64,000 nucleotides of DNA from Pseudalkalibacillus berkeleyi (GCF_021608225.1 NZ_JAKIJS010000001.1:62001-126000); one strand, 5' to 3'. Shown: positions 10,096 to 18,949, counted from the first letter of the stretch. Notes: generated by a model from the letters alone, not told the origin. A program made the numbers and translations.

Positions 10096-11013
10096 TTACT
10101 TTTCATCTTCTTTTTCTTTGTTATCATCTTGTTTTTTGAACAAGTCTTTATACTCGTCCACTTTAACTTTAATATCTGCATCTTCTAATGCTTTATCAAT
10201 TGGGTTTTCATTTGGATTCTTTTGTGCTTGTTCTTGTGCTTTTTGCTGTAATATTGTTTTCTTGATTTGATATTTAGCATCTTCAAAGGATTGTGTTTTC
10301 TGTTCAAGGACCTCAATGATATGGAATCCATGTTGAGACTTAACAGGGTCAGAAATCTTTCCTTTTTCTAGTGAAAACGCAACTTGTTCGAATTCAGGAA
10401 CCATTTGGCCTCTTCCGAAGCTACCTAATTCCCCACCCTTGTCTTTTGAACCAGGGTCAGTAGAATATTCTTTCGCTAATTTAGCAAAATCTCCACCATC
10501 TTCAAGCTTTTGCTTCACTTCTTTAGCTGTTTTTTCTTCTTTTACTAAGATGTGGCGAGCTTCTACTTCTTCCACTTTGTATTGCTCTTCATACATTTTC
10601 TTCATTTCTTTTTCTGAGACTTCCATACCGTCAGTTTGAGCTTTAAAGAAGACAAGGTTTCGCTTCACTACGTCACGTAGTTCATCTTCACCTTTAATAC
10701 CGCTTTGTTCTAGAGCATTTTTAAATCCATCTTCTCCACCAAATTGACTCTTAAGATAATCAATTTCTTTGTCTAATTCTTTGTCACTAACTTTATATTT
10801 TTCTGATAAAACTTTGTATTGTACAAGTTCTTTGAGCATTTGTTCTGATTGAGGTTGCTTCTTCAGTTCCTTGTAGAAATCATCTTGCGTTACATTACCT
10901 TCACTTGTTTCCACTAGGACTTTGCTATCTCCTGACTCACCATTATCATTGCTGCATGCTGCGACACCGAATATTGCTGTAGCGGCAGCAACCGATAGGA
11001 TCCACTTTTTCAT
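10096..11013 (-). CDS. prsA: PrsA foldase lipoprotein, parvulin-type peptidyl-prolyl isomerase
   Basis: 305 residues. A lipoprotein signal (MKKWILSVAAATAIFGVAAC, lipidated Cys 20) precedes an N-terminal alpha-helical chaperone region and a central parvulin domain (ARHILVKEE ... KGGELGSFGRGQMVPEFE ... QHGFHIIEVLE). The C-terminal helix ends in a charged Asp/Lys/Glu tail. PrsA folds exported proteins outside the membrane. AGGAG on the minus strand is well spaced from ATG 11013 and too close to the ATG at 11019, so I use 11013. The repeated charged C-terminus gives the DNA a low-complexity end. Confidence 0.95.
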   Translation of the reverse strand: MKKWILSVAAATAIFGVAACSNDNGESGDSKVLVETSEGNVTQDDFYKELKKQPQSEQMLKELVQYKVLSEKYKVSDKELDKEIDYLKSQFGGEDGFKNALEQSGIKGEDELRDVVKRNLVFFKAQTDGMEVSEKEMKKMYEEQYKVEEVEARHILVKEEKTAKEVKQKLEDGGDFAKLAKEYSTDPGSKDKGGELGSFGRGQMVPEFEQVAFSLEKGKISDPVKSQHGFHIIEVLEQKTQSFEDAKYQIKKTILQQKAQEQAQKNPNENPIDKALEDADIKVKVDEYKDLFKKQDDNKEKEDEK

Positions 11014-11227
11014 CGACATACACTCCTATGAAGTAGAAATTTTTTCACATGTTCTACTATAGCATATCCGCTCATTAAAAATACACTCCATACTTCAAAT
11101 ATGAGAAAAAATACACAATTATTGGAATTGATTGTGCAGGTGCCCTTTTTTCAAAATAAGGGCATTGGTCTAATCAAAACCCCTACTAGACTTATACACT
11201 ATATGGAATAACAAAGGAGGGATTGCA

Positions 11228-11314
11228 ATGGGGTACGGACATGGAAATAGTTTCGCATTAATCGTAGTACTGTTCCTTTTGTTGATCATCATAGGAGCTT
11301 GCTACCTTTATTAA
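11228..11314 (+). CDS. YjcZ-family sporulation miniprotein
   Basis: A 28-residue reading frame, MGYGHGNSFALIVVLF..., behind an AAAGGAGGG ribosome site. The Gly/Tyr-rich start followed by one hydrophobic helix FALIVVLFLLLIIIGA is the hallmark of the YjcZ family, tiny single-span membrane proteins made in sporulation. A close paralogue follows about 95 bases downstream. Confidence 0.85.
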   Translation: MGYGHGNSFALIVVLFLLLIIIGACYLY

Positions 11315-11408
11315 ATCAATGAATTTTTATGTATTTGAGGATAAGAGCCTATGCCTTGGCTTACGTCCATGCATAGGATAAAGCAACACCGGAATAGGGG
11401 GTGACATC

Positions 11409-11498
11409 ATGGGTGGATACGGATATGGAAAAGGATTCGCTTTGATCGTCGTATTGTTCATCCTATTGATTATCGTAGGCGCAGCTTGGATCTGCTAA
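11409..11498 (+). CDS. YjcZ-family sporulation miniprotein, second copy
   Basis: 29 residues, MGGYGYGKGFALIVVLF..., the same Gly/Tyr head and hydrophobic helix as the gene at 11,228 but ending ...GAAWIC. The ribosome site is GGGGGTG, a few bases before the ATG. The pair probably arose by tandem duplication and shares the terminator at 11,523. Confidence 0.85.
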   Translation: MGGYGYGKGFALIVVLFILLIIVGAAWIC

Positions 11499-11522
11499 TA
11501 CGTAACATAGAATGATATAGGG

Positions 11523-11558
11523 AAGAGGCTGACATCACCTGTCAGCCTCTTATTTTTG
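11523..11558 (+). terminator. Rho-independent terminator after the YjcZ pair
   Basis: AAGAGGCTGACA (11523-11534) pairs perfectly with TGTCAGCCTCTT (11540-11551), followed by ATTTTTGTT. Confidence 0.88.
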
Positions 11559-11689
11559 TTCTCCTATACACATTTACTTAAATTGCGGTAAAATAAAAGC
11601 TCAACCAGCTTTATAGCGTGGTTGAGTAAATGAAGACTCTTTGCGCACTGAAGGTTTGTGTGAGACCTCCTGTGGGTAATAATGAATTA

Positions 11690-11881
11690 TTATGAGACAT
11701 AAATAACTTCAATATATGAACTTACCAGAAGTATCGTAATCATAATATTAATCCAACGAAATACATTCACTTGCTTTTCAGCTGGAATGTTTTTTTGAAT
11801 ACATAAGCGATTCGTCAGTGAGTTGAACAAGAAAAGGACAACGCTTGCGAATGCTATATAATAGATTGCGATGAGTGTCAT
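11690..11881 (-). CDS. Small membrane protein of unknown function
   Basis: 63 residues with two hydrophobic segments (about 4-20 and 42-62) around a basic loop. The minus-strand ribosome site GGAGG sits seven bases before the ATG, which supports it as a real gene. It occupies the place of yhaK between prsA and yhaJ in B. subtilis, but I cannot confirm orthology by sequence. Function unknown. Confidence 0.6.
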   Translation of the reverse strand: MTLIAIYYIAFASVVLFLFNSLTNRLCIQKNIPAEKQVNVFRWINIMITILLVSSYIEVIYVS

Positions 11882-11984
11882 AATGGAACCTCCAACTTTA
11901 GAGATTGTATATTAAACATACCAAAAGATGAGGTAAAAGAACAGTGACAACTATTATCTATAGAGAGATAGGAGGAGAATTGAG

Positions 11985-12569
11985 TTGAAGTTAAGGTGGA
12001 AATCAGCCTTTTTTATTTTATTAACGATCATGATCATTGTACCTGTAATTGTCGTCTCACTCATTTTTGTGAACAATAATGATCTTGACAAAGCATCGAA
12101 ACAAGAGCCAAAACAAGGGAAACCGATATTTAATATTGAATCATCTAAAGAGCAATTAAACTTTCTCATAAGCGAACAGTTAACAGATTTAAAGTCAGGT
12201 CGAAACTCTAAGTTTGATTATGATGTGAAGCTGAAGGACACAGTTCAAGTAAGTGGATATTTCACCTTTTTCTCAAATCAAGTAGATTTTACGATGGACT
12301 TTGAACCGCAAGTACTTGATAACGGTAATCTCATACTAAAAGAGGAATCAATAAAACTCGGGGCATTAAAGCTGCCTGGGGAAAAAATTCTAGAATTCAT
12401 TAAAGGTAGTACGAAACTCCCGCCGTGGGTTGAAATCAATGACAACGAAGAAACGATTTTAGTAAAACTTACAGAGTATAAGTTCCAAGATCAATTGTTT
12501 CTTAAGGCTGAATCATTTGATTTAGAAAAGGATGATATTCGATTTAAAGTTTATTATATTACAGAATAA
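11985..12569 (+). CDS. YpmS-like (DUF2140) membrane-anchored protein
   Basis: 194 residues: one N-terminal membrane anchor (about residues 8-29) and an extracytoplasmic domain with YDVKLKDTVQVSGYFTFF and TMDFEPQVLDNGNLILKEES. This is the lipid-binding-like pattern of the DUF2140/YpmS family, whose role is unknown. The start is TTG 11985 behind GGAGGAG. It is flanked by genes on the other strand and probably forms its own unit ending at the hairpin at 12,572. Confidence 0.7.
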   Translation: MKLRWKSAFFILLTIMIIVPVIVVSLIFVNNNDLDKASKQEPKQGKPIFNIESSKEQLNFLISEQLTDLKSGRNSKFDYDVKLKDTVQVSGYFTFFSNQVDFTMDFEPQVLDNGNLILKEESIKLGALKLPGEKILEFIKGSTKLPPWVEINDNEETILVKLTEYKFQDQLFLKAESFDLEKDDIRFKVYYITE

Positions 12570-12571
12570 GA

Positions 12572-12598
12572 AAGGGTAGGCCACTATGGCCTACCCTT
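12572..12598. terminator. Bidirectional hairpin between convergent genes
   Basis: AAGGGTAGGCCA (12572-12583) pairs perfectly with TGGCCTACCCTT (12587-12598) with a three-base loop. The tail is more T-rich in the minus direction. It lies between the YpmS-like gene and the yhaJ-like gene, which converge. Confidence 0.75.
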
Positions 12599-12613
12599 AC
12601 GTATGGTATGTCT

Positions 12614-13150
12614 TTAGAATGTACGACGAACGATTATTTGAAAACCAGTAGCACTATCTTCTAAATACGAATCTTTTGGTGCATTCCACAGATGGAAGAT
12701 ATAAATCATATCCTTAAAGCAATAGAACATATTTACGGTTGAAATGATCGCGAATACATGCAAATATTCTGGATATAACAAAGGTCCAACGAGTGATAAA
12801 GATGTTAGGACAATTAGTGGAAACGATACCGAAATAAGCGCTGTTTTCTTAGGCAATACATTTGGAATTCGACAGAAAAATGAATAACGATTTTCTGCAA
12901 GCTCAATCCATGCTTTTTTACCTGTAAACCAAATTGGAATACAATGCAAAAGACTGTGTAATGGTATAACCATTATCACAAGTATTAGAATTGGGAGTAA
13001 CCCTGTTTGAGAATAGATCGTTTCTGGGTGAAACATTCTAAAGAGCATAAAATAAACGATAAAATACGTGAGACTAAATAAAGTAGACATCAGACCTAGT
13101 CGTAAATTACCGTAATCTCTAGTTAAATTAATTGACTTGAAGCAATTCAT
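12614..13150 (-). CDS. yhaJ: DUF3267-family zincin-like membrane protein (YhaJ-like)
   Basis: 178 residues with about four hydrophobic segments. The stretch PLHSLLHCIP carries an H-x3-H pair inside a membrane helix, the putative zinc-site pattern of DUF3267 proteins. The start MNCFKSINL and the C-terminal APKDSYLEDSATGFQI resemble B. subtilis YhaJ, which occupies the same place near yhaI and hpr. Enzymatic activity is not established for the family and the usual Glu of HExxH is absent here. Confidence 0.7.
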   Translation of the reverse strand: MNCFKSINLTRDYGNLRLGLMSTLFSLTYFIVYFMLFRMFHPETIYSQTGLLPILILVIMVIPLHSLLHCIPIWFTGKKAWIELAENRYSFFCRIPNVLPKKTALISVSFPLIVLTSLSLVGPLLYPEYLHVFAIISTVNMFYCFKDMIYIFHLWNAPKDSYLEDSATGFQIIVRRTF

Positions 13151-13367
13151 ATTGCATCACCTTCTTTGTCATGATGAAAGAGTGGGAAAAGGTGAAAACC
13201 TTACATTTTCAAAACCACGTACATACAATACGATTTTTCCAAGAAGAAATCAATAGATTTTACAAAAAAATAATAAAGTAAAAAGTATTATTTTCAGAAT
13301 TAAGGAAGAGGGGGTAAAATAAAGAATAAGGAAAGTTGATTTTGCGATTAGGATAGGGTGTGTTTGG

Positions 13368-13724
13368 ATGAACAGAAGTGAAGAAGAAAAGATGGAGCGT
13401 CTTATGTACTACCAACAAATTATGGTGGATACGATCGATCCAAAACGTTTTCCGTGGTATCGGTTCATTGTAGAAGCAGAACTAGGAAAAGACGAAGTAA
13501 AAGAAGTATATCAATTAATGAAAGAATTAGAAAAAGAGAAGGAAAGCTTAAGAGAAGCCGGAATGGTGGATCAGACTTCTCTGCTCCTTCATTATGTAGG
13601 AATGCTTAATTCGACTTTAAATCCTTTCACTACTGCCTCCGCGCTTAAACAGCAAGGTATGTTTGTGGATATAACAGCGGAGTTATTAGAAATGATGAAA
13701 GAGAATGAAAGTCCAACTAAGTAG
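13368..13724 (+). CDS. yhaI: YhaI family protein (DUF1878)
   Basis: 118 residues, helical and soluble, with [20 protein letters not shown] and a C-terminal segment of about ten hydrophobic and Gln/Met residues typical of YhaI/DUF1878. Its position beside hpr is conserved with B. subtilis. The gene converges on hpr and their ends overlap by eight bases, so the two transcripts must share or cross terminators. Function unknown. Confidence 0.8.
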   Translation: MNRSEEEKMERLMYYQQIMVDTIDPKRFPWYRFIVEAELGKDEVKEVYQLMKELEKEKESLREAGMVDQTSLLLHYVGMLNSTLNPFTTASALKQQGMFVDITAELLEMMKENESPTK

Positions 13725-14337
13725 TCGCCAATTTCTCCGGCTTTTCTCCTGGTTCATCATTTTGTTCAGTATCTTTAATAAGTTTGTTTGGCATCAATTG
13801 CCCATCAGTTTCGTCTAGTTCTTGATCAATTTTTGTAACAGTCGTATCAAGGATCGACATGAATTCACTTCCATAAACACTTCGAATGATCGCTACTAAC
13901 TCATCGAATTCTGGAAACTTTCCATATAAATCACGAATTTTAAGTGATGCACCGAAAATTCCATATTCTTCAGGGTCATAAGCTTCAATTGTACGCATAA
14001 GCAAATCTCTTCCTGAGTTTGTTAGCTTTACATACGTATTTCGCTTGTCATTTTCTTTCTTAGAGAAAGTGAGGTATCCTTGTTCTTCTAGCTTCTTAGA
14101 GAAGTTAAATGCGGTGGATACGTGCATGACACCATACTTTGAGATGTCAGAAATCGAAGCCCCTTCTAAGTGGTAAGCGATCCAGAGGATATGATGTTCA
14201 TTAATATTCAACCCAAATGGTTTAATCCAGCTTTGCCAATCTTTTTCTACGCATTTCCACATGGCTTTGCTGAGTTGAGCAACTTTATGACTAAACATCA
14301 TGGCTTCCTTCATTGAAAAATCTTTCTTGTTCTCCAT
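13717..14337 (-). CDS. hpr: Transition-state regulator Hpr/ScoC (MarR family)
   Basis: 206 residues with a MarR winged-helix core: [42 protein letters not shown] split by the recognition helix, then wing [14 protein letters not shown]. The long N-terminal helix [19 protein letters not shown] is characteristic of Hpr. Hpr represses extracellular protease and sporulation genes in the transition state. The C-terminal tail is acidic and divergent. A subtilase gene lies at 44.7 kb; any regulation of it by Hpr is conjecture. Confidence 0.92.
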   Translation of the reverse strand: MENKKDFSMKEAMMFSHKVAQLSKAMWKCVEKDWQSWIKPFGLNINEHHILWIAYHLEGASISDISKYGVMHVSTAFNFSKKLEEQGYLTFSKKENDKRNTYVKLTNSGRDLLMRTIEAYDPEEYGIFGASLKIRDLYGKFPEFDELVAIIRSVYGSEFMSILDTTVTKIDQELDETDGQLMPNKLIKDTEQNDEPGEKPEKLATT

Positions 14338-14676
14338 AACGAGCCTCCATTCTGATTATATTATGACAGGAATTGTTAGATTTATAAAGCTAAATATCCA
14401 ACTTTTCACAACTTCTTAACAGTAAGAAGTGGCTATATCTATGTATAAAGGTACATACATTAGTGTTAATTCGACAGAAACAGACATTCACATTTATTTT
14501 TGTTGAAAAGTTTTAACCCCCACTCTTCTCGTTGTGATACGAACAAAAGTCTCACTCATTTATTATCGGTAATGTAGGAAGAAATTTAAATATGTAGCTC
14601 ATTTTGCCACAAAAAAACTGAGCTGCCTCAAAAAGAGGCGACTCAGCTTTTAAAAATGAAGCCTTGAATTTCACTT
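14338..14676. other. Intergenic region between hpr and yhaH
   Basis: About 340 bases holding the hpr ribosome site (GGAGG on the minus strand), AT-rich sequence with possible hpr promoter elements around 14,355-14,400, and the yhaH terminator at 14,611. I see no coding sequence or further structure. Confidence 0.6.
14611..14646 (-). terminator. Rho-independent terminator of yhaH
   Basis: On the minus strand GCTGAGTCGCCTC pairs with GAGGCAGCTCAG apart from a two-base internal mismatch, followed by TTTTTTT (14617-14611). Confidence 0.82.
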
Positions 14677-15048
14677 TTATTTAGCTACAGGTTTTTTCGT
14701 ATCTTCTTGTAGCTCAGATACGGATTCTTGAATCGTGTCCACTTCATCTTTAATGTGTTCAAGATTCGGTTCGATGTCTTTTTTCCATGTTTTGATATCT
14801 TCTTTTAAGTCAGTCGCAACTTCTTTAAATGCTTCTACACCTTCTTTAGAAACTTGAACAATTTGTTCTTTAAGGCTGATGCCTTCTTTCTTCACATCTG
14901 TCATCGTTTGTTTCAATTTATAGGTCGAATCTTTAATGTCTTTACGGAGCTCTCGACCTGATTTTGGTGTTGCTAATAATGTTGCTGCAGCCGTGACAAT
15001 ACTTCCTACCGCAAAGCCAATTAATACAGATTTCTGTTCGTTTTTCAT
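14677..15048 (-). CDS. yhaH: YtxH-domain protein YhaH
   Basis: 123 residues: an N-terminal glycine-zipper membrane segment (SVLIGFAVGSIVTAAATLLATPKSGRELR) and a long amphipathic helical tail with repeated KKE/KED motifs. This is the YtxH/YhaH pattern of stress-associated envelope proteins. The position between hpr and trpP is as in B. subtilis. Function is not defined. Confidence 0.85.
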   Translation of the reverse strand: MKNEQKSVLIGFAVGSIVTAAATLLATPKSGRELRKDIKDSTYKLKQTMTDVKKEGISLKEQIVQVSKEGVEAFKEVATDLKEDIKTWKKDIEPNLEHIKDEVDTIQESVSELQEDTKKPVAK

Positions 15049-15275
15049 TTTAAATTCATTCTCCTTTCATATCTTCCTCACTTGTTGAGAGGGTATAGGT
15101 GCTCACAAACAAATAAGGTAAGTCTCTTAATACATAATTCGTTAGAACCTCTTATAAACCTTTATTAATCGTTCGACCATTTCTACAAAACATTCCCATG
15201 AAATCGACATTCTTAAACAATTTTCGGGGAATAAAATGTCCTAACCATTCATAGGATGGTATGGGGTGATAAGTG

Positions 15276-15473
15276 ATGATCTATGGAGTTATTGTACTTG
15301 CTATACTTGGTTTACTTTTACTCTTTTTCATGATTCGAATGTTTATGGACACGAAAAGGTACTCATTCAGAAATGTAAGTGTTCATAAGAAGCAAAGTGT
15401 AGGCAAAATCTTTGGTATTGTCGGTAGTCTATGTCTGTTGCTTGTCGTGCTTTTTATTGTAATGAGTAATTAA
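15276..15473 (+). CDS. Small two-span membrane protein, unknown
   Basis: 65 residues: a hydrophobic segment at about 3-20, a basic loop (DTKRYSFRNVSVHKKQ) and a second segment at about 45-63. GGGGTGA precedes the start; ATG 15276 is best spaced, with GTG 15273 possible. No family is recognised. Confidence 0.55.
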   Translation: MIYGVIVLAILGLLLLFFMIRMFMDTKRYSFRNVSVHKKQSVGKIFGIVGSLCLLLVVLFIVMSN

Positions 15474-15611
15474 AGACAAGACCGTAGTAGTTTAACCTAT
15501 TCATGCTTGAGATACTTATCATTGTAAAATGTTAGACTTGGCAAACCTCCCTTATCTGATTAAGATTAAGTAAGATGTGGAAAATAAAAGGTAAGTAGGA
15601 GGCGAGTAGAA

Positions 15612-16037
15612 ATGCTGAAGAAAATAAAAGTTTTCATGTACTTCAGAAAAATGTTGAGGAGAGCACGTACAATAATTTCTGATCAATCGCAGAGTGGTAA
15701 TGTTGTTCAGGATGTGCGTGCTAAACTTCAAAAAGATGAAATACAGGAATCTTTAAAAGGATTCATGGACAAGATACAAGCTTTAATTCGACTTGTCGAT
15801 CAGTATCGTCTCGGAAACTATAGAGAGATATCCAAAAAATCAATGATAACCGTATTGGGCGGGCTATTGTATTTCCTTAGCCCAGTGGATGCGATTCCTG
15901 ATTTTATTGCAGGTCTTGGACTAGTTGATGATGTAGCAATTATTGGATACGTATGGAAGACAGTTAATCAAGAAATTCATCAATTTTTAAGCTGGGAAAA
16001 GGATGAGGTCATAAAGGAAAACGATACCATTACCTAA
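15612..16037 (+). CDS. YkvA-like DUF1232 protein
   Basis: 141 residues. The core GGLLYFLSPVDAIPDFIAGLGLVDD is the DUF1232 signature (two short hydrophobic stretches round SPxDxIPD) known from YkvA proteins. The N-terminus is basic and helical. A GGAGGCGAG ribosome site precedes ATG 15612. It ends at the bidirectional terminator shared with trpP. Function unknown. Confidence 0.75.
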   Translation: MLKKIKVFMYFRKMLRRARTIISDQSQSGNVVQDVRAKLQKDEIQESLKGFMDKIQALIRLVDQYRLGNYREISKKSMITVLGGLLYFLSPVDAIPDFIAGLGLVDDVAIIGYVWKTVNQEIHQFLSWEKDEVIKENDTIT

Positions 16038-16046
16038 ATGGCAATA

Positions 16047-16081
16047 AAAAATGCTGAACCATAAGTGGGTTCAGCATTTTT
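16047..16081. terminator. Bidirectional terminator between the YkvA-like gene and trpP
   Basis: AAAAATGCTGAACC (16047-16060) pairs with GGTTCAGCATTTTT (16068-16081), giving A/T runs on both sides. It serves both convergent genes. Confidence 0.9.
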
Positions 16082-16092
16082 GAATTGCTTAT

Positions 16093-16611
16093 TTACGTTT
16101 GATAAATCAAGTTAGATCTTTTCGTAATCGTTTGTAGGATTGGATAGAGCACTGTCATAACAATCGTATTAACAACGGTTGTAGGTAGAACTACAGTTAA
16201 GAACAATGCTACAAATGGTGCTGGTAATCCGGTGATTACTGCAGCAGATGTTAAGAATATTGTCCCACTGATTAAAGTACCAATCGCTGTAATCGTTGCT
16301 ACTAGCGCAACATGTCCGTGATATTTCTTTAATAGACTATATAGACCGAAAACAATAATGGCAGTAATCGGTTTGTCAATCATATTTGCAAGCTGGCCAC
16401 CAGGGAATGTAGTTGTCAACGCTGAGATGACACCTGTTGCGAGCGCTGTAACAGCTACGCTTTTTATATTTGGAAATAGGATGATCGCTAAGAACATCAT
16501 TGTTAAGAGCATGTCGAATTTCATTGCCCCTAATATTCCTGGAATGACAGCATGTAGGACTAATCCTACAGCAAGTAGTACACCTGATAAAGCTAATTGA
16601 ATCGATTTCAT
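16093..16611 (-). CDS. trpP: Tryptophan transporter TrpP
   Basis: 172 residues with five or six hydrophobic helices. KFDMLLTMMFLAIILFP and LTTTFPGGQLANMIDKP match TrpP (YhaG), the small tryptophan permease of Bacilli. Position between yhaH and serC is conserved. The ribosome site is embedded in an array of GAG/TAG triplets (16,620-16,650), so translation is expected to be blocked by tryptophan-loaded TRAP. Confidence 0.9.
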   Translation of the reverse strand: MKSIQLALSGVLLAVGLVLHAVIPGILGAMKFDMLLTMMFLAIILFPNIKSVAVTALATGVISALTTTFPGGQLANMIDKPITAIIVFGLYSLLKKYHGHVALVATITAIGTLISGTIFLTSAAVITGLPAPFVALFLTVVLPTTVVNTIVMTVLYPILQTITKRSNLIYQT

Positions 16612-16619
16612 TGTAAAAC

Positions 16620-16650
16620 CTCTCCTCTTCTCAACTCGTCTCGTCTACTC
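16620..16650 (-). promoter_or_regulatory. TRAP-binding (G/T)AG repeat array over the trpP ribosome site
   Basis: Read on the minus strand, the leader has GAG TAG AC GAG AC GAG TT GAG AA GAG GA GAG before GG and the start region. That is seven (G/T)AG triplets, five of them at the strict two-base spacing preferred by TRAP. The last two triplets coincide with the Shine-Dalgarno sequence. In B. subtilis TRAP represses trpP translation through a similar site. The TRAP gene (mtrB) is not in this window. Confidence 0.82.
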
Positions 16651-16750
16651 CAATAGTGCGCTAATGCCCATTGCAAGTAATACGGATGAACTTATTTTAA
16701 CAATAAGGAAGAAGGATGGAAAGGAAATTGTTCTATACACTTTTTGGTAA

Positions 16751-17845
16751 CTAATTAGAATGAACTTGTTTAAAGGTTTCCATAAAATGCGCAAGCTTCT
16801 CACAAGCTTCCATTTCAATTCCGTTGTATAAAGAGATGCGACAGCCACCGATCGAACGATGACCAGATATGCCAACAAAGCCAGCCTCATTTGCTTTTCT
16901 TAGAAAGGCCTCATTTAATTCAGATGTTGGGAGTTTAAATGTGACGTTCATTTTGGAACGGCTAGATTTTTCAGCATGGCCCTTATAAAAGTCATTACTT
17001 TGATCAATTATTCTGTAGAAGAGTTCTGATTTTTTATTACTTCGATCTTCAAACTCTTGAAGACCACCCTCTTGGTTCATCCATTGAACCATTAACCCTA
17101 ATACATAAATATTAAATGCAGGAGGCGTGTTATGAAGAGAGCCTTTCTTCGCATGTGCATTGTAATCGAGCATAATAGGGCGCTCGGTGTCGTGATCTAC
17201 AAGTAGTTCCTTATTTATAATAATGACCGTAACACCTGCCGCGCCTAAATTCTTTTGAGCTCCTGCATACGCAAGCGTAACCCGATCCCATGGAATGTCT
17301 TTCGTTCCTACGTCGCTTGAAATATCCATCACAATAGGTAAATCAGGTAAATCCTCATAATCTTGCCATTGTGTACCGTAAATCGTGTTATTACTCGTAA
17401 TATGGAGGTAGCTTGGAGTGTTAAATACATCCACATTCCAATCAGAACGTTTAGGGATTCGGTCGAATGTAGTATGTTTACTGCTGGCTAGAAGTTGTGT
17501 TTTTCCGATTTTCTGAGATTCATTAAACGCTTTCTCAGCCCATGATCCCGTAACAATGTGATACGCTGTATTGTATTTTGATAACAAATTCATCGGTACC
17601 ATCGTAAACTGGAGACTAGCGCCACCTTGTAAAAATAGAATGTCATGACTTTCTGGCACAGCAAGGAAATGACGGAGTTCGCTTTTTGCATTGTCATGAA
17701 TCAATTGATACTCTTGACTACGATGACTCATTTCTAATATGGATATGCCTGAGTGAAGCTCTTTATTGAGACCAGTTTGAGCTTTAGTGAGTACCTCATC
17801 TGGGAGAGCAGTTGGTCCGGGATTGAAATTCATTTTCTCGTTCAT
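16751..17845 (-). CDS. serC: Phosphoserine aminotransferase
   Basis: 364 residues of the class-V aminotransferase fold; makes 3-phosphoserine in serine biosynthesis (and the equivalent step for pyridoxal phosphate in some bacteria). Key stretches: FNPGPTALPDEVL at the N-terminus, the Schiff-base Lys in YAGAQKNLGAAG near residue 196, and the substrate segment GGCRISLYNGIE near the C-terminus. AGGAG precedes ATG 17845. The ends of trpP and serC are near, but trpP has its own TRAP leader. Confidence 0.95.
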   Translation of the reverse strand: MNEKMNFNPGPTALPDEVLTKAQTGLNKELHSGISILEMSHRSQEYQLIHDNAKSELRHFLAVPESHDILFLQGGASLQFTMVPMNLLSKYNTAYHIVTGSWAEKAFNESQKIGKTQLLASSKHTTFDRIPKRSDWNVDVFNTPSYLHITSNNTIYGTQWQDYEDLPDLPIVMDISSDVGTKDIPWDRVTLAYAGAQKNLGAAGVTVIIINKELLVDHDTERPIMLDYNAHAKKGSLHNTPPAFNIYVLGLMVQWMNQEGGLQEFEDRSNKKSELFYRIIDQSNDFYKGHAEKSSRSKMNVTFKLPTSELNEAFLRKANEAGFVGISGHRSIGGCRISLYNGIEMEACEKLAHFMETFKQVHSN

Positions 17846-17948
17846 AACGACACTCCTTATTTCCTTTGTTTATGGGTAGTTTGTATTCGTAATGCGTCTG
17901 AAAATTCATTATACTTGAAATGCAACTGAGATATAAGGGGATGAAGCT

Positions 17949-18878
17949 ATGTACAAAGAAAATAAACCAATCGATGTAAGTCCATATGATCATCCAGACA
18001 TATATCCTGGACCGAGACCTGATTCATCATTCATCTATTACGAAGGAAAAGCACACCGGATTGTTGAGGAAAAGGGCGTACCAATAGAAGATCTGCCTGT
18101 AGAGGTATCCGAATCTAATTCGTTAGCAGGATCATTTCAGGAGTCGTCTCAATCGATTCAGTCGATACGAGAATTTTTGAATGCTCATGATTTACTCCCT
18201 TTAGAAAAGCGGGTACCTTTAGTCGCGTATGGATCTAACATTTGTCTCGCACAATTACGTTATAAATTCAGTTTAAATAAAAATTTGAATGATTTTGTTC
18301 TATGTATGAGAGCATCCATGGTTGATTCAGATATCGTTTATGGATCTTTCTTAGCGCCATATGGTGCGCTGCCAGCGATTATTGCCCCAGTGAAGAACGC
18401 AGTTACAGAAATTTGGCTTACCTTCGTGGACCCCGAACAACTAGAACACATGAACCGTACAGAAGGCGGATATGTGTTACGAGAGCATAAAGGAGAGAAG
18501 CTTGTGACGACAAATGGAGAAACGTTTGACTCCATTTATGCGTATTATTATCCTCATGCACTTCAGTTTGATGAGCAATGGTTTCGCTTTAAAGATATAA
18601 GAGGGGAGTCTGTATTGCCTTCTGAATGGCAAGCGGACATGCTCAACCTTCTAATCGAGCGATTTAATTTTGAGGGAACACGTGAGGAATTCATTCATCA
18701 GCTTCGTTGGAATCGGGCATTCTTTGGAGAGATGAGTGAGTGGTTAACCCAATTTGATGGTCATTTTGATCATCCAGACTGGCATGAGCCGGAACTTATC
18801 CAAAAAGTTGGCGAATTGAAGAGATCTCATGTGAAAGGACATGACCTCGAAAAATTATTAGCCATCTATCAAAGGTAA
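17949..18878 (+). CDS. Gamma-glutamylcyclotransferase-like (GGCT-fold) protein, unknown role
   Basis: 309 residues. The central part reads VPLVAYGSNICLAQL, then LPAIIAPVKN, then LTFVDPEQLEHMNRTEGGY. This is the order expected for a GGCT fold: substrate-binding YGSN loop, a xATI-like strand, and an acidic residue just before a Gly-Gly-Tyr. An unusual 90-residue N-terminal extension (acidic, Pro/Tyr/Asp-rich) and a 100-residue helical C-terminal region flank it. No close family is recognised. It lies between serC and hit in place of the usual gene order and shares a terminator with hit. Enzyme activity is a guess from motif alone. Confidence 0.6.
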   Translation: MYKENKPIDVSPYDHPDIYPGPRPDSSFIYYEGKAHRIVEEKGVPIEDLPVEVSESNSLAGSFQESSQSIQSIREFLNAHDLLPLEKRVPLVAYGSNICLAQLRYKFSLNKNLNDFVLCMRASMVDSDIVYGSFLAPYGALPAIIAPVKNAVTEIWLTFVDPEQLEHMNRTEGGYVLREHKGEKLVTTNGETFDSIYAYYYPHALQFDEQWFRFKDIRGESVLPSEWQADMLNLLIERFNFEGTREEFIHQLRWNRAFFGEMSEWLTQFDGHFDHPDWHEPELIQKVGELKRSHVKGHDLEKLLAIYQR

Positions 18879-18890
18879 ATTGAATCAAAC

Positions 18891-18935
18891 AGGACCAAGT
18901 AGAGTAATTTTCTTCTACTTGGTCCTAAATTTTGT
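18891..18935. terminator. Bidirectional terminator between the GGCT-like gene and hit
   Basis: AGGACCAAGTAGA (18891-18903) pairs with TCTACTTGGTCCT (18914-18926), with AAATTTTGT beyond on the plus strand. Confidence 0.85.
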
Positions 18936-18949
18936 CTTATTGTTGCTTT

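Noticed and set aside
10043-10270. Plus-strand Ser/Phe-rich frame
   Set aside because: Antisense to prsA's Lys/Glu-rich end and starts inside its terminator.
16645-16890. Minus-strand frame between trpP and serC
   Set aside because: Overlaps the 3' end of serC in another frame and the TRAP leader; no ribosome site.
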